From contig NC_009253.1 in assembly GCF_000016165.1 (NCBI RefSeq), forward strand, positions 1,522,332-1,586,331: a DNA stretch of 64,000 bases. The letters are read 5' to 3'. The notes beneath the pieces are model-generated. The model did no database searches and was not told the DNA's origin. It saw nothing but the letters and a program-made list of their open reading frames with translations. This document shows positions 18,030 to 26,678 of the stretch, piece after piece (position 1 is the stretch's first letter; each line of letters begins with the position of its first letter). Origin of the DNA: Desulforamulus reducens MI-1. Its GTDB lineage: Bacteria > Bacillota > Desulfotomaculia > Desulfotomaculales > Desulfotomaculaceae. A program made the position numbers and the translations under genes.

Positions 18030-18866
18030 ATGACTGCAGAACAGGCTCTTAAAGAACAATGGGGAATTAATATAAATACCATATCGGACTTTTGGGTTGA
18101 CCCCGAGAAATTATCAGTTATACAGGATTTGATGTTTTCTGGAATTAACGTTATGCTTACCGGAGATCCCGGTACCGGTAAAACAGAACTTACAAAACGA
18201 TTGGCCCAGGCCCATAAGCTACCCTTCCACCGGGTTAATGTTGGTGCCATTCGGACTCCCAGGGATTGGTTCGGCCACTGGGAATTCATTGGCGGACAAA
18301 CTGTTTTTGTTCAGTCGGAGTTTGTTAATGCTATTCAGCGTCCGGGTATGATAGCCCTGGACGAGTTTAACCGGGTTACACCGGATATTCATAACTCCAT
18401 TTATACCATTCTTGATCACAACAGGGAAGTTTATATTGAAGAAACCAAGCAGTTTATTACAGTACATCCACAATGTATTTTTGTAGCCACAGAAAACCGT
18501 GGACGAAGCCATACAGGCACCTTTATGGAAGATACAGCAGTGGAAGACCGCTTTGAAACAATTAAACTGGAGTTACCACCGGTGGAAATAATGGCACAAC
18601 TGTTAGAAAGGGTTTACAGGGCCAGTGAGGAACAAGCATTACTTTTAGCTAGAATAACCCATAAATTAAACAGCCTTTATCATGAAGAAAGCTTAAGCCG
18701 TCCCACTGGATTCCGTCCTGCCATAGCGGCTACGGCGTTAATTAAAAGGGGACAACCCCTTAATACGGCTCTAAAATACACTTTTGTCAACCGTTTTTCC
18801 CCAGAGGGAGGCGTGGACAGCGAGCAAACCACAGTTTTACAAGTTATACAAGCTTATTTGAAGTAA
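18030..18866 (+). CDS. MoxR-type AAA+ ATPase
   Basis: 278 residues. ATG 18030 is chosen because GGAGGAG lies six bases upstream. Walker A GDPGTGKT (45-52), Walker B IALDEFNR (D111, E112), sensor-like VATENRG and a late PTGFRPA arginine-finger region mark the MoxR/CbbQ branch. Such ATPases act as chaperones that remodel or insert cofactors into partner complexes, usually with a VWA-domain protein encoded next door, as here (gene at 18902, 35 bases downstream). Target unknown. Confidence 0.88.
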   Translation: MTAEQALKEQWGININTISDFWVDPEKLSVIQDLMFSGINVMLTGDPGTGKTELTKRLAQAHKLPFHRVNVGAIRTPRDWFGHWEFIGGQTVFVQSEFVNAIQRPGMIALDEFNRVTPDIHNSIYTILDHNREVYIEETKQFITVHPQCIFVATENRGRSHTGTFMEDTAVEDRFETIKLELPPVEIMAQLLERVYRASEEQALLLARITHKLNSLYHEESLSRPTGFRPAIAATALIKRGQPLNTALKYTFVNRFSPEGGVDSEQTTVLQVIQAYLK

Positions 18867-18901
18867 TCATTCATATAAACCTCAAAAACGGAGGTGATTT
18901 A

Positions 18902-20701
18902 GTGGCTATTGAACAAAACATTGAACTTTGGCGTAACAAAAGTCTCTCTGATTTTTGGTTAACCGGTAAAGGGTTAGATAATAACAAAAAGAGCAATGGG
19001 CAACCCTATGCCATGTTTAGTCATAAATTATTAGGTTCCGAAGACATGGATGCCCAGGCAATGGCTATGACCGCCATGCTGGGGGCTGTCTCTCGGGTGG
19101 TGGATATTGTCCATGGCAAACAAAAGTTTTCTGTTAATTTCAGTTCCAAAGAAACAAGAACTGATTTTGCAGCGAAGCAAATTGCCCTTAGTGCGGAACC
19201 CCTATTTAACCCACCACCGGGATATTTGATGCCGGACATTGTTGATGTGCTTACAGGGATGGCTCTACATGAAGCAGCCCATGCCCAGTTTAGTAAACCC
19301 GAATACTACACAGAAATGCCTGGTAACCCCTTTATGGCGGTGATTAGAAACGTGGTAGAGGATGTCTATATTGAGCAGCTTACATCCCTTTATTACCCTG
19401 GATATGCTGGTTACTTTTGGAAATACCGCCGTTACGAATTTGATCTAAATCCTGGGAAATGGTCGCATAAACCCAGTAAAGATTTAATGGAAAATGAATT
19501 AAATCTTCGCACCTCAGATTTCTTGTTGGTTATGCGTTCAACGAGAAATTATGTTTCCCAGGTGGCAAGGGTTAATAATGTAGCAGACCTTCTAAAAAAA
19601 ATTATTTATGTGGAAAAGCCTGCAAGGTTAGAGAAGTTAAATACCCGCACGGTGGCCAGAAGAATCTATAATGAGTTATTTGGTAACCTTATCCAACATG
19701 ACATTGCTTATTCCCTGCCCAGTTCTCTATTGGATTACAACAATCGGGGTAAACACCAGGCTGAATCAGGGAATACCAATAATACCAATAAGACCAACAT
19801 TCCCAGTGATCTGCAGAATTTAATACAAAACATGCGTCAGGAGCAACTGCAGGTTGCCAATATGAGTGAACTTATGGAAGCAGGTTTAGATCCAGATTAC
19901 CCGCCACCTCCCCCGCCAATGGTTGTTTTCAGGCGCCCATTAATGGACGAGGGGGCCATAGAGAGGTATGAGCAGGCCAGAAGTGCTGTTCAGCCCTTTG
20001 TTATTCGATTGCGAAATCGGTTAAGTTGGGCCAATACGCGGCAGGTGATTAATCAGTTTCAGCTGCCCAGTGGGGAATTGGATGAAGACTCCCTCTATCA
20101 GGCCAGCTATTCCAATCGAATCTTTCGACAGACAGAAATTATCAACACCAGAACAAGGAAGCTTGATATTTGCCTATTGGTGGATACCAGTGCTTCCATG
20201 GTATATCCTGCCGGAAAAGAAATTTCCAGGGTAGAATTGGCTCGAAATTTAGCAGCTCTTTTTGTGGAAGCCTTAGAACCAGTGGATTCCATTAAAACCT
20301 GGGTTTTTGGTTTTAATCTAAAAGGAGCCGTTAATATGTATGAACTCTACTCCCCGGCTTTACCCAATAAAGCACGGATTGGGGTAACTGGTGCCGAAGG
20401 GACAACGCCTGAGGGGACAGCTGTAAAATATGCTGCTTTAAGAATGATGGCAGAAGGTCGCCCCTTTGTACAAAAGGTTTTAATTGTCATTGCGGACGGA
20501 AATCCCAATCCTGGACCAGAAACCAAATTGGTTAAAGAACAAGTTAAGCGACTAAAGGCCCTGGGTTGCAAAACCATTAGCATTTTGCTGGGAGATCGCC
20601 CGCCAGAGTACGGCTATGAAAACAGTATTCCTTGGACTGACTACAATACGGTTACCACTGGGTTTGGACGGTTACTTAAAAAACTGGTGGAAGATAATTA
20701 A
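18902..20701 (+). CDS. VWA-domain protein with N-terminal HExxH motif
   Basis: 599 residues from GTG, with GGAGGTGAT just upstream. The N-terminal region contains ALHEAAHAQF (H123-E124-x-x-H127) and, 26 residues later, E153 in RNVVEDVYIEQL: a spacing compatible with a gluzincin-like zinc site. A Pro-rich stretch (DYPPPPPPM, about 335) separates it from a C-terminal von Willebrand A domain with a complete MIDAS start D428-T-S430-A-S432 and a later GTTPEGTA threonine loop. It is the expected partner of the MoxR ATPase upstream. Metal binding or protease activity is inferred from motif spacing only; related two-domain families (DUF2201-like) are known as putative metallopeptidases. Confidence 0.82.
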   Translation: MAIEQNIELWRNKSLSDFWLTGKGLDNNKKSNGQPYAMFSHKLLGSEDMDAQAMAMTAMLGAVSRVVDIVHGKQKFSVNFSSKETRTDFAAKQIALSAEPLFNPPPGYLMPDIVDVLTGMALHEAAHAQFSKPEYYTEMPGNPFMAVIRNVVEDVYIEQLTSLYYPGYAGYFWKYRRYEFDLNPGKWSHKPSKDLMENELNLRTSDFLLVMRSTRNYVSQVARVNNVADLLKKIIYVEKPARLEKLNTRTVARRIYNELFGNLIQHDIAYSLPSSLLDYNNRGKHQAESGNTNNTNKTNIPSDLQNLIQNMRQEQLQVANMSELMEAGLDPDYPPPPPPMVVFRRPLMDEGAIERYEQARSAVQPFVIRLRNRLSWANTRQVINQFQLPSGELDEDSLYQASYSNRIFRQTEIINTRTRKLDICLLVDTSASMVYPAGKEISRVELARNLAALFVEALEPVDSIKTWVFGFNLKGAVNMYELYSPALPNKARIGVTGAEGTTPEGTAVKYAALRMMAEGRPFVQKVLIVIADGNPNPGPETKLVKEQVKRLKALGCKTISILLGDRPPEYGYENSIPWTDYNTVTTGFGRLLKKLVEDN

Positions 20702-20746
20702 TATAGAACCCGTGGGAGAAAGTGTTTACCCCACGGGTTTTCTATA
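20702..20746 (+). terminator. Terminator of the MoxR-VWA operon
   Basis: AACCCGTGGG (20707-20716) pairs with CCCACGGGTT (20730-20739), extended by an outer ATATAG/CTATAT match, with T-rich sequence directly after. Confidence 0.85.
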
Positions 20747-21127
20747 TGTGAAATGGCTATTTGTCATAAAGAATGAATCGATGTTGCTTTTAGAATATCT
20801 TGTTAGTCTAAACAAATTTCAAATAAACTATAAATAATTATCCAAAGGAATAAAACCATTTTTACTATTTCAAGCGTAATGACAAATAAAATATGTCACA
20901 TGGGATGCAAACTGCAATGATGTCGAATTACTAGTGAAAAAAACCAAAAACATAATACATTTCTAAAAAATATCTTTTAAAACACTTGAAATTAAAAAAA
21001 GCTTTTGATAGCATAACCGCAAATAGATAATGACAAAGAAGATATAAAATGACATTAATTTATTATTTTAAAAAAAGAACTTTCGGCATATTTTATCTTG
21101 AAATCTGTGGTATAGGGGGTGAAGTTT
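20747..21127. other. AT-rich intergenic region with TGACA/TGTCA motifs
   Basis: No credible gene. It contains an inverted pair TGACA-N9-TGTCA at 20880-20898 whose inner AT dinucleotides are also symmetric, and further TGACA copies at 21031 (TGACAAA) and 21050. The same half-site recurs upstream of both TSUP genes. I see no clear -35/-10 pair. Confidence 0.45.
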
Positions 21128-22498
21128 ATGTTTTTCCGTAAAATTACCACTAAGAAAAATGGCAGGGAATACGTTTATGTTAAATTAATTGAAAATTACC
21201 GCCAGGCGGGTAAAGTAAAACAACGAGTAATTGCGAATTTTGGCAGTATGGAAAACCTATCTGCAGACAGGATTAACTACTTAATTGCAAGCTTGAAAAA
21301 ACTTCACAATGAAGTTACCACCTCGTCCAATGATGAAATACCTTTGGAACTTTTAACAAAGGCAAATGATATTAAAGATGTAATCAAGAATTGTCAGATC
21401 AAGAGGTCGATGTTACCAATATTTGGAGAAACAATGTATGAAATAGCCGAGGCAATGCTTTTAAAGGCAATTATGGCGGGTGAAGTGAAGAAACCTGTAC
21501 AAGAAGTATGTAAAGATTTAGGACTTGTAGAATCAACCAGTTTGCAATTTTATAACATCATGAAAAGACTTGGTCAGAGTGATGTCAAAGAGGCTTTGCT
21601 AAAAAATAGGATATTTTTTGAAAGTGGTAATGAAAACAATCACAAGATAACAATAATTCATATTTTTAAAAGTTATTTTGAGGGTCAGTCCTTTAATGTG
21701 GATACCACCAACAATGTTTATCTCCCGGAGAACTATAGAAAACCAATATACATTGCAATGGCTTTAAATTACCAAGGGAAACTGCTGGATTATGAATGTG
21801 CCGAAGAAATAAAGGAAGTACCTGGGCTAGTTAATTGCTTGTTCAGCAAGTTTAAAAAATACCTTAATGGAGAATTTGTTGTGTTAGATGAAGAGAATTG
21901 TATAAAAAGATCCACAGGTTTTCTAGTAGCAAAAAAAATTCTTGAGAATTCAAACCAATTGACTATTGAGGATGAAAAGGTTCTTAAGACTAACCGTTAT
22001 AGCCAAATCAGTGATAACAAAATAAAAGAAATAAAAGCTAGATTAGCTAGGGTATCAGCTGGCTTAGAAACTCTAAAAGCGGATGTACTGGTGGGAAAGA
22101 TCAAAAAGGAAACGATGATCAGGAAGAAGGCCGAGCAGGTAATTAAAACAAATCAATGTGAGGGTTTAGTATCTTATAACTATAGTGAGGCTAAACAGCT
22201 TTTTAGCTATTCTGTTAAAGAGGAAATACTAAAGCAAAAACAACACACTCGCAGTCAAGAACTTTGGAGGGTAGCAGGGCCAATGATTGGTAAAATTAAA
22301 GACCTAAACGATTTGCATATACAAACAGACCAATTTTATCAAATAACTGATCAATTAAATATACCTCCCATTAACCTGTATGTTGATTATCATTACTCAC
22401 CAGAAATCATCTCGGGTCACATCCAACTCGAGATATTAAAAGCTCAAGTAAAAAGTGCAATGAAGCAAATTGGTCTAGGGGGTGATGCAATCATTTAA
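21128..22498 (+). CDS. IS1634/IS4-type transposase-derived protein
   Basis: 456 residues; ATG 21128 is preferred because GGGGGTGA precedes it. The N-terminus (FFRKITTKKNGREYVYVKL, then ENYRQAGKVKQRVIANFG) is the hallmark start of IS1634-type IS4 superfamily transposases. The middle has FNVDTTNNVYLP, resembling the first catalytic Asp block, and VIKTNQCEGLVSYNY resembling a later block, but the family's Y-R-E-K signature is not visible and the protein is about 100 residues short. No terminal inverted repeats or target duplications were found around it. It is either a decayed element that is still open or a domesticated transposase. It precedes the first TSUP gene by 140 bases on the same strand. 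Confidence 0.6.
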   Translation: MFFRKITTKKNGREYVYVKLIENYRQAGKVKQRVIANFGSMENLSADRINYLIASLKKLHNEVTTSSNDEIPLELLTKANDIKDVIKNCQIKRSMLPIFGETMYEIAEAMLLKAIMAGEVKKPVQEVCKDLGLVESTSLQFYNIMKRLGQSDVKEALLKNRIFFESGNENNHKITIIHIFKSYFEGQSFNVDTTNNVYLPENYRKPIYIAMALNYQGKLLDYECAEEIKEVPGLVNCLFSKFKKYLNGEFVVLDEENCIKRSTGFLVAKKILENSNQLTIEDEKVLKTNRYSQISDNKIKEIKARLARVSAGLETLKADVLVGKIKKETMIRKKAEQVIKTNQCEGLVSYNYSEAKQLFSYSVKEEILKQKQHTRSQELWRVAGPMIGKIKDLNDLHIQTDQFYQITDQLNIPPINLYVDYHYSPEIISGHIQLEILKAQVKSAMKQIGLGGDAII

Positions 22499-22641
22499 TT
22501 TTAGCAATAGGTCTTTACTATTAAATTCATCTTATCATTTTCAGGAAGAACATTCAATACATTAAGAGAAAAATTTGTCACTACTGTCAAACAAAATAAG
22601 CCTCAAACAACGGATAAAACGAATATAAGGAGGTTGCTATC

Positions 22642-23922
22642 ATGCGGGGTTTGTACGAAGCGTTAATGTCCGCATCCAGGGCCCATGCTAAATGGGAATT
22701 GGAAATGTCCAATAATATTATACGAAACCGAAAACATCTGCTGGTTTTAGCTCTTATGATGCTTCCATTAGTTATTCCTGCCATTGGTCATGCTGCGGAT
22801 TTACCGGGATTTATCGGTGGTAAAAGTGCCTATGGACCATCCCACTATAATCCGATGATGTTCTACGGTTCCATGGCAGTTGGTATTTGTGCGGGGTTAA
22901 TTACTGGCTGCATTGGTGCTGGCGGTGGTTTTGTTATTACGCCAGCCCTAATGAGTCTAGGAGTAAAAGGTATTTTAGCAGTTGGAACAGACCAATTTCA
23001 TATTTTTGCAAAGGCCATCATGGGTACCGTAATTCATAAAAAATTGGGTAACGTAAATGTGGCTCTTGCTATAGCTTTCTTAGTTGGTTCCGGTATCGGT
23101 GTTACCGCGGGTGGTACATTAAACCGCGCACTGTTTAATATGAACCCAGTGTTGAGTGATTTTATTATTAGCTTAGTTTATGTTGTTATGCTAGGATTCT
23201 TAGGGTTCTATTCCATGTACGACTTTATTAAAAACAAAAACACCAGTGGAGATGCCCATGGTGGGCCAGAAGGTATGACAAAATTAGCACAGAAACTACA
23301 AGGGGTTAATATCGCCCCTATGGTTAAGTTTGATGAAGATATTGTTCCTGGTGGTCGTAAAATTTCCGGTTGGTTTGTGGCCTTCTGTGGTGCAGTGGTT
23401 GGTTTTGCAGCAGCTATTATGGGTGTAGGCGGTGGCTTCCTGACCTTTCCAATGTTTGTTTACGGTCTAGGCGTATCCTCCTTTACCACAGTGGGTACAG
23501 ACATTCTGCAAATTATCTTTACTGCGGGCTACAGTTCCATAGCTCAGTACGCTGTTTACGGTTATATATTTTATACATTGGCTATGGGTATGTTGGTTGG
23601 TTCCCTACTGGGCATTCAGATTGGTGCAGCTACCACAAAGGTGGTTTCTGGTATCTATATCCGCGCTTTCTATGCCATTGCCATAATGGCCGGTTTTGTA
23701 AACAGAGCATTTGCGCTGCCTGAAAAAATGGCTCAGATGGGGTACATCTCTATAGCGAAGGAAAATGGCGTATTATTTTCCAATATCGGTGCCTGGGTAT
23801 TCTTTGGGTTAATTCTAATCTTTGCAGTATGGATTATCCTAAGCTTTATCCGAGGTCTTCCTATCCTGCGAGCTGAAACTGCCGAAGCGTCTATGGCTAG
23901 TGGTAAAGGAGTGAGTCATTAA
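22642..23922 (+). CDS. TSUP (TauE/SafE) family permease, copy 1
   Basis: 426 residues with AAGGAGG before the ATG. A conserved polar N-terminal segment (MRGLYEALMSASRAHAKWE) precedes the first hydrophobic helix. The two TSUP half-repeats are visible: GLITGCIGAGGGFVITPALM (about 91-110) and AAIMGVGGGFLTFPMFVYGLG (about 255-275), each followed by GTD (VGTDQFHIF and VGTDILQII). TSUP proteins move sulfur oxyanions or small organosulfur compounds across the membrane; in this setting sulfate or sulfite is plausible but not shown. The stop overlaps the next gene by one base (TAATG). The same pair recurs at 25392. Confidence 0.9.
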   Translation: MRGLYEALMSASRAHAKWELEMSNNIIRNRKHLLVLALMMLPLVIPAIGHAADLPGFIGGKSAYGPSHYNPMMFYGSMAVGICAGLITGCIGAGGGFVITPALMSLGVKGILAVGTDQFHIFAKAIMGTVIHKKLGNVNVALAIAFLVGSGIGVTAGGTLNRALFNMNPVLSDFIISLVYVVMLGFLGFYSMYDFIKNKNTSGDAHGGPEGMTKLAQKLQGVNIAPMVKFDEDIVPGGRKISGWFVAFCGAVVGFAAAIMGVGGGFLTFPMFVYGLGVSSFTTVGTDILQIIFTAGYSSIAQYAVYGYIFYTLAMGMLVGSLLGIQIGAATTKVVSGIYIRAFYAIAIMAGFVNRAFALPEKMAQMGYISIAKENGVLFSNIGAWVFFGLILIFAVWIILSFIRGLPILRAETAEASMASGKGVSH

Positions 23923-24638
23923 TGATTAGAGATACCAAAGCATTTTTTATCGGGCTTATTATGCTTGTATCTTTCATGGGAGTTTATGCCTACATGATGA
24001 GTCCTTCCTTTGGCAATGGTAGAAACGGTTTGGAATTTGCCGACGATATGTTTAACTCCATATCCAAAGGATCTGTTTATGATGTAATCCAGAGTGAAAT
24101 TAAAAAGGTTGATAAGTGGAATGGTGACATAATTAATGTGACATTAAATTGCCAAGACGTGTCCCAGGCTGACAGATGGTCAAATGCCTTACAAAAGGTA
24201 GAGGGCGCAGAGGTCAGTGTAGACAAGGAAAAGGTTGCCTTTAAAGGAGACCTGGGGTTATTGTTAACCAATATTTCTCAAGACTGCACCAACATGTTCG
24301 ATAATAACGGAGATGTAGTAAAGCAAAAGTACAATACTGACCCAAGGGATGCTACTAATCGGTGGTATAGTATCACCAAAGCCATGGTTAAAGATTTAGA
24401 AAAACAGGAGAAGTTTAAGGAGTCTGTTGCTATTCAGCAATACCAGAAAAAAGTAATTGAACCAGCTTATAATTATTATGGTGTGGATGCCAAACAGGTG
24501 GCCGATAACAAGGGTGTTATGACCTTTATGATGGTTTTCTACCTGGTGTATACGCTCTGGTATGGTTTTGCTATCTACTACCTCTGTCAGGGCCTTGGCA
24601 TTACCATGAGCAAATCTGGCAAAAAACAAGAAGCTTAA
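23922..24638 (+). CDS. Bitopic membrane partner of TSUP permease, copy 1
   Basis: 238 residues. One N-terminal membrane helix (about 8-26, FFIGLIMLVSFMGVYAYMM) and one C-terminal helix (about 203-226, GVMTFMMVFYLVYTLWYGFAIYYL) flank a ~175-residue soluble domain, which by the anchor polarity is probably extracytoplasmic. Two cysteines (LNCQD and QDCTN) are conserved in the second copy (LECKD, EDCVA) and could form a disulfide or bind metal. The first helix is followed by SPSFGNGRNGLEFADDMFNS, nearly invariant between copies. No recognised family; translational coupling to the permease implies a subunit or substrate-binding accessory. Confidence 0.75.
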   Translation: MIRDTKAFFIGLIMLVSFMGVYAYMMSPSFGNGRNGLEFADDMFNSISKGSVYDVIQSEIKKVDKWNGDIINVTLNCQDVSQADRWSNALQKVEGAEVSVDKEKVAFKGDLGLLLTNISQDCTNMFDNNGDVVKQKYNTDPRDATNRWYSITKAMVKDLEKQEKFKESVAIQQYQKKVIEPAYNYYGVDAKQVADNKGVMTFMMVFYLVYTLWYGFAIYYLCQGLGITMSKSGKKQEA

Positions 24639-24645
24639 TCGTTTT

Positions 24646-24680
24646 AAAAAGGCATTCCCTAGAAGGAGTGCCTTTTCTTT
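24646..24680 (+). terminator. Terminator of TSUP module 1
   Basis: AAAAGGCATTCC pairs with GGAGTGCCTTTT (one mismatch) over a six-base loop and is followed by CTTTG; typical Rho-independent form. Confidence 0.8.
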
Positions 24681-25391
24681 GCATTTAAGAGAGATCTGAA
24701 AATTTCTTTTGTGGCTAAGTTTGACATCATAACAAACTTATTTTTGTCAATAACTTTCCCCTTTTTCTAGTTGGAATTGTTTGTTTGCAGGTAGAAAAAA
24801 TAGAAAAGAAAAAAACCAACGAAGTAATATACTGTAAACTTCTTGTAAGAAATGACAAAGATAATCGTTCATATTATTATAAATGTATTATTTAGGCTGA
24901 TTTCATAGTGACAAAACCAGCAAGGCAGAAAAAAATAATTAATTTCAGTAAAAAAACTCTTGCCATTATAAAACCTTTTTGCTACTATTTGCACAAGTTA
25001 AAGGATAAAGCAATATAGTAGCAAATGTTGGTCGATATTAATGAAACTAAAGCAAATATAGAAATAGACCGCCACCAGATATTAACCGATCTGCTTTATA
25101 CCAACTATTAAACACGGGCACCAGTACTCGATAATAACAAACCCAAATAACCTCCAATCAAAAAGTCTTGGAGGTTAATAAAACAAAATAAATAATTTTC
25201 CCCAAAACACATAAAGGAGGTGATTTCAAAACAGTATTAATTTATCAATACATTTTTTCTAATTTGGATTTTAGCACATTGTCTTGCACTAATCAATACG
25301 TTAGCTTGCGTTTTCACGAAATTTTGTCATTACAGTTTATTCAACCATAAGCACCTTTTACACTAAACATTGATTGAAGGGGGTTGTCTGC
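24681..25391. promoter_or_regulatory. 710-bp AT-rich leader between the two TSUP modules
   Basis: No supportable gene. It carries repeated TGACAAA/TTTGTCA half-sites: TTTGACA (24720), TTTGTCA (24743), TGACAAA (24853), TGACAAA (24909) and TTTGTCA (25323, about 65 bases before the second TSUP start). A perfect hairpin TAACCTCCAA/TTGGAGGTTA lies at 25149-25177. An almost full-length anti-16S sequence AAAGGAGGTGAT (25213-25224) is present with no start codon at a useful distance. The length and the motif content suggest regulated transcription of module 2 rather than read-through. Confidence 0.5.
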
Positions 25392-26678
25392 ATGAGGGGA
25401 TTATATGAGGTTCTAATGAGTGCCTCCAGAGCCCATGCGAAATGGGAACTGGAGATGTCCAATAATATCATAAGAAGCCGGAAACACCTATTAGTTTTAC
25501 TCGTTATGTGTTTACCATTAATTATACCGGCCATTGGTTATGCCGCTGAATTACCATCCTTCCTGGGAGGTAAAAGTGCCTTTGGACCGTCCCATTTTAC
25601 TCCACTGATGTTTTATGGATCTATGGCGGTGGGTGTCTGTGCTGGTCTCATTACAGGTTGTATCGGTGCTGGAGGTGGCTTTGTTATAACGCCAGCCCTG
25701 ATGAGCCTAGGTGTAAAAGGAATTCTGGCGGTAGGTACCGACCAGTTTCACATCTTTGCGAAGGCTATCATGGGCACTGTTATTCACAAAAAGCTAGGAA
25801 ACGTCAATGTATCCCTGGCTATCGCTTTCCTGGTAGGTTCTGGAATTGGTGTTACTGGTGGCGGCACCTTGAACCGTGCCCTGTTTAATGCGAACCCTGT
25901 TATGAGCGACTTTGTCATTAGTACGATTTATGTGGTTATCTTAGGATTTCTTGGTTTCTATTCCATGTATGACTTTCTTAAAACCAGAGGGCAAATTGAT
26001 AAGGGGGATGCCCATGGTGGTCCTGTCGGTATGACTGGACTTGCACGGAAGTTGCAGAGTATTAACTTGGCTCCCATGATTAAGTTTGATGAAGAAATTA
26101 CCCCTGGCGGTCGTAAAATCTCCGGTTGGTTTGTGACCCTATGCGGCTGCGTTACTGGCTTTCTGGCAGCCATCATGGGCGTAGGCGGTGGATTTGTTAC
26201 CTTCCCAATGTTTGTTTACGGCTTGGGGGTTTCTTCCTTCACTACAGTGGGAACAGATATCCTGCAGATCATCTTCACCGCCGGCTACAGCTCCATCACT
26301 CAATATGCTATCTACGGCTATATCTTCTACACCCTGGCCATGGGGATGCTGGTTGGTTCCCTGCTGGGTATCCAAATTGGGGCAGCCACCACCAAGGTCG
26401 TTCCAGGTATCTACATCAGAGCTTTCTACGCAATTGCCATCATGGCTGGTTTTGTCAACAGAGCCTTTGCTCTGCCGGAGAAAATGGGACAAATGGGATA
26501 TATTTCTATCACCAAAGAAACTGGGGTGCTGCTTAACAGCATAGGAACTTGGATCTTCTTTGGATTAATATTACTTTTTGCTGGCTGGATAGTTATCAGT
26601 TTTGTCAAGGGGCTACCCACCTTACGGGCTGAAACTGCCAAAACTTCTGTATCCGATGGAAAAGGAGTGAGCCACTAA
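25392..26678 (+). CDS. TSUP (TauE/SafE) family permease, copy 2
   Basis: 428 residues from ATG 25392; an in-frame TTG at 25374 is less likely because AAGGGGG lies between the two. Protein sequence is nearly the same as copy 1 along its whole length, including the polar N-terminus MRGLYEVLMSASRAHAKWE, both GxGGGF half-repeats and both VGTD motifs. The DNA differs at very many synonymous positions, so the duplication is old and both copies have been kept under protein-level selection. Small differences lie in the central cytoplasmic loop (an extra charged segment around KTRGQIDKGDAHGG) and at the C-terminus. Stop overlaps the partner gene by one base, as in copy 1. Confidence 0.9.
   Translation: MRGLYEVLMSASRAHAKWELEMSNNIIRSRKHLLVLLVMCLPLIIPAIGYAAELPSFLGGKSAFGPSHFTPLMFYGSMAVGVCAGLITGCIGAGGGFVITPALMSLGVKGILAVGTDQFHIFAKAIMGTVIHKKLGNVNVSLAIAFLVGSGIGVTGGGTLNRALFNANPVMSDFVISTIYVVILGFLGFYSMYDFLKTRGQIDKGDAHGGPVGMTGLARKLQSINLAPMIKFDEEITPGGRKISGWFVTLCGCVTGFLAAIMGVGGGFVTFPMFVYGLGVSSFTTVGTDILQIIFTAGYSSITQYAIYGYIFYTLAMGMLVGSLLGIQIGAATTKVVPGIYIRAFYAIAIMAGFVNRAFALPEKMGQMGYISITKETGVLLNSIGTWIFFGLILLFAGWIVISFVKGLPTLRAETAKTSVSDGKGVSH

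Noticed and set aside
20616-20837. 73-codon ORF at the end of the VWA gene
   Set aside because: Overlaps the VWA coding end and the operon terminator; no start signals.
25025-25111. 28-codon ORF resembling the N-box area of histidine kinases (IEIDRHQILTDLLY)
   Set aside because: Too short, no ribosome binding site; similarity may be chance or a remnant.
26126-26544. Long ORFs in other frames inside TSUP copy 2
   Set aside because: They are shadows of the strongly biased TSUP coding sequence and have no start signals.
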